Shown piece by piece: positions 31,200 to 32,678 of a DNA stretch of 32,678 nucleotides. The position numbers and the translations under genes were made by a program. Location: contig CAZXFL010000021.1 of the NCBI GenBank assembly GCA_964640385.1, forward strand, positions 1 through 32,678, in the 5' to 3' direction. Below the pieces are notes generated by a model. The model searched no databases. It saw nothing but the letters and a program-made list of their open reading frames with translations, and was not told the DNA's origin. Each line of letters begins with the position of its first letter. Positions within the stretch are counted from its first letter, which is position 1. The stretch is from JBBDIK01 sp964640385 (GTDB lineage: Bacteria; Actinomycetota; UBA4738; JBBDHU01).

Positions 31200-32498
31200 G
31201 TGCGACGATTGACCCTCGTCCTGGCCTGCTGCGTCTGCCCCCTGGCCACCGCGAGCCCGCAACAGCGCTCCGTGACCCTGGCGGAGGCGCTGGAGCTGGC
31301 CCAGCGCAACGCCCCCAGTGTGGTCTCGGCCCAGGGCAACGCCCGCGCCGCGGGTGCCGGCGTGCGCTCCGCCTGGGGTGAATTCCTCCCGCGCATCACC
31401 GCCTCCTCGAGTTACGGCAGCAGTTTCTCCGAAGGCCCCGCGCGCATCGATCCGATCACCCAGCAGGTGATCAGCGGCAATTCGACCAACAGCTCCTTAG
31501 GCCTGGGCGGCACCGCCTCCGTCGAGCTGTTCACCGGGTTCCGCCGCGGCGCGGACCTCGCCAGCGCGCGGGCCACCGTCACCGAGGCCGATGCCACGCT
31601 AGCCTACGCGCGATCGCAATCGGCCCTGGCCACCACCACTGCCTTTCTGCAGGCACTCCAGGAAGCGGATCTGGTCCGGGTGCGCCAGGACGCGATCCGC
31701 CGCGCCCAGGAGAAAGTCGCCATCGCCAACGCCAAGCTGGCGACCCGCGCGGCCACCATCGCGGATTCGCTGCAGGCCGTCGTCGACTTTACCAACGCGC
31801 GCCTCCGTCTCATCGCCGAGGCGCGCAGCCTGACCGAAGCGGAAGCGAACCTGGCCCGGCTCATCGGCCTCGATGGGAGGGTCTCGGCGCAAACGGACTC
31901 TTCGCTCTTCGCGGTCATGACGGTGCCCGATACGGCGGCGCTGATGACGGAAGCCACCGCGCGCTCCCCCTCGGTGGTGCAGGCGGAATCGCGGGTTCGC
32001 TCGGCGCGCGCCTCGCTCGGCATGAGCCGGTCCACTTACTTCCCCAGCCTCACGCTCTCGGGTAGCACCAACTTCAACGGCAACGGCGGGGACAATTACT
32101 CCCTCTTTAACTATCGCAGCATCAACCTCGGGCTCAACTGGACCCTGTTCAACGGCTTTGCCCGCGAGCGCGACATGGCGCAGCGCCGCGCCACGCTCGA
32201 CGCCAACCAGGCAACCGCCGCCGATGCGCGCCGCCAGATCGGCGCGAGCCTGACGACCTGGCTCGCCGCGCTCAGCGCCGCCGAAGAACGCATCCAGCTC
32301 ACGGCGCAGAGCCTCGAGGCCGCCCAGGCCAGCGCTCGCGTGCAGACCGAGCGCTACCGGCTGGGCTCCATCGATATCGTCAACCTGAACGCGGCGCAGG
32401 AAGCCCTGAGCTCCGCGGAGACCGAAGCGGTAAACGCCCGCTACGATTATCTGCGCGCGAGAGCCCAGATCGAAGCGATTCTCGGGAGGAAAATGTGA
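31200..32498 (+). CDS. TolC-like outer-membrane efflux channel
   Basis: Outer-membrane factor of a tripartite efflux or type I export system, 432 residues. Signal peptide about 1-19 (LTLVLACCVCPLATAS), then two repeated OEP domains (about 22-210 and 225-425). Each has a helix start (VTLAEALELAQRNAPSVVSA; ALMTEATARSPSVVQAESRV), a beta segment ahead of the barrel (FLPRITASSSYG; YFPSLTLSGSTNF), a strand ending VELFTGF or WTLFNGF, and long coiled-coil helices; the last part has the family pattern YRLGSIDIVNLNAAQEAL. The GTG start at 31200 has AAGGA five bases upstream. Its stop overlaps the start of the next gene (TGATG), so it forms an operon with the membrane-fusion protein. Confidence 0.92.
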   Translation: MRRLTLVLACCVCPLATASPQQRSVTLAEALELAQRNAPSVVSAQGNARAAGAGVRSAWGEFLPRITASSSYGSSFSEGPARIDPITQQVISGNSTNSSLGLGGTASVELFTGFRRGADLASARATVTEADATLAYARSQSALATTTAFLQALQEADLVRVRQDAIRRAQEKVAIANAKLATRAATIADSLQAVVDFTNARLRLIAEARSLTEAEANLARLIGLDGRVSAQTDSSLFAVMTVPDTAALMTEATARSPSVVQAESRVRSARASLGMSRSTYFPSLTLSGSTNFNGNGGDNYSLFNYRSINLGLNWTLFNGFARERDMAQRRATLDANQATAADARRQIGASLTTWLAALSAAEERIQLTAQSLEAAQASARVQTERYRLGSIDIVNLNAAQEALSSAETEAVNARYDYLRARAQIEAILGRKM

Positions 32499-32678
32499 TG
32501 GCAAGTCGGGAGGCAACGGCCGTCATGCTGGCAATCTTGCTCACTAGCACCGGATGCAAACAGAAGCCCGCGGAAGCCGCGGCGAAGACCGGCGCGGACA
32601 GCACTCAGGCCGCCGGGTCCACGGTGATGCTGCCGGTGGTCGGCCAGGAAGTGCGCCAGGGCGACCTGATCCTCTCGG
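32498..32678 (+). CDS. Lipoprotein membrane-fusion protein of an efflux system (partial)
   Basis: The first 60 codons of a gene cut by the window edge. The ATG at 32498 overlaps the TolC-like stop and has GGGAGG eight bases upstream. The N-terminus is a lipoprotein signal (VMLAILLTSTGC, lipidated Cys at residue 20), followed by an Ala/Lys-rich linker and the start of a lipoyl-like beta domain (VMLPVVGQEVRQGDLILS), as in periplasmic adaptor (HlyD/AcrA-type) proteins. It should bridge the channel to an inner-membrane RND or ABC pump encoded beyond the window. Confidence 0.75.
   Translation, partial: MASREATAVMLAILLTSTGCKQKPAEAAAKTGADSTQAAGSTVMLPVVGQEVRQGDLILS

Overview
The window is GC-rich bacterial DNA from a Gram-negative organism: it encodes an outer-membrane secretin, a TolC-type channel and lipoproteins. 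The style is compatible with Gemmatimonadota or a similar phylum, but no marker gene fixes the taxon. No tRNA, rRNA, CRISPR array or transposase is visible. Base composition falls into blocks: the oxidase region (about 3.7-9.2 kb) and the Rhs YD-repeat/tip region (about 22-27.4 kb) look less GC-rich than the rest.

Region 1 (1-9245) is a copper/quinone oxidase locus built around a roughly 1-kb divergent intergenic region. Leftward run a very short tyrosinase, a short LodA/GoxA-type cysteine tryptophylquinone oxidase, its LodB/GoxB-type flavoprotein, a His-rich membrane protein with an apparent frameshift, and a decayed gene at the window edge. Rightward run a multicopper oxidase with an extra C-terminal cupredoxin, a galactose/glyoxal-oxidase-type copper radical oxidase, and only the first ~68 codons of a second LodA-like gene. 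The intergenic region carries four copies of a 16-bp palindrome, a likely shared operator. None of the oxidases has an evident signal peptide.

Region 2 (9245-12571) starts abruptly where the second LodA gene breaks off. It holds a 1067-residue lipoprotein with carboxypeptidase-regulatory-like and beta-sandwich domains and two CxxCH haem sites, followed by a hairpin terminator between convergent genes.

Region 3 (12575-30109, minus strand) is one near-gapless gene run: a 2498-residue Rhs/YD-repeat protein, a small lipoprotein overlapping its end, then eleven type II secretion genes in the order G-F-H-I-J-K-L-M-C-D-E. The Rhs protein has a Sec-type signal peptide, Ig-like domains, a TTR-like domain, an FN-plug-like domain, an NHL propeller, a YD shell ending in PxxxxDPxGL, and an HExxH C-terminal tip. 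That order parallels animal teneurins. My main hypothesis is that this is a toxin-immunity pair carried with, and perhaps exported by, its own type II secretion machine. Four 11-bp-spaced heptamers lie upstream of the Rhs gene.

Region 4 (30426-32678, plus strand) holds a LuxR/NarL-type response regulator without an adjacent kinase, then a TolC-like channel and the start of a lipoprotein membrane-fusion protein, the beginning of a tripartite efflux operon.
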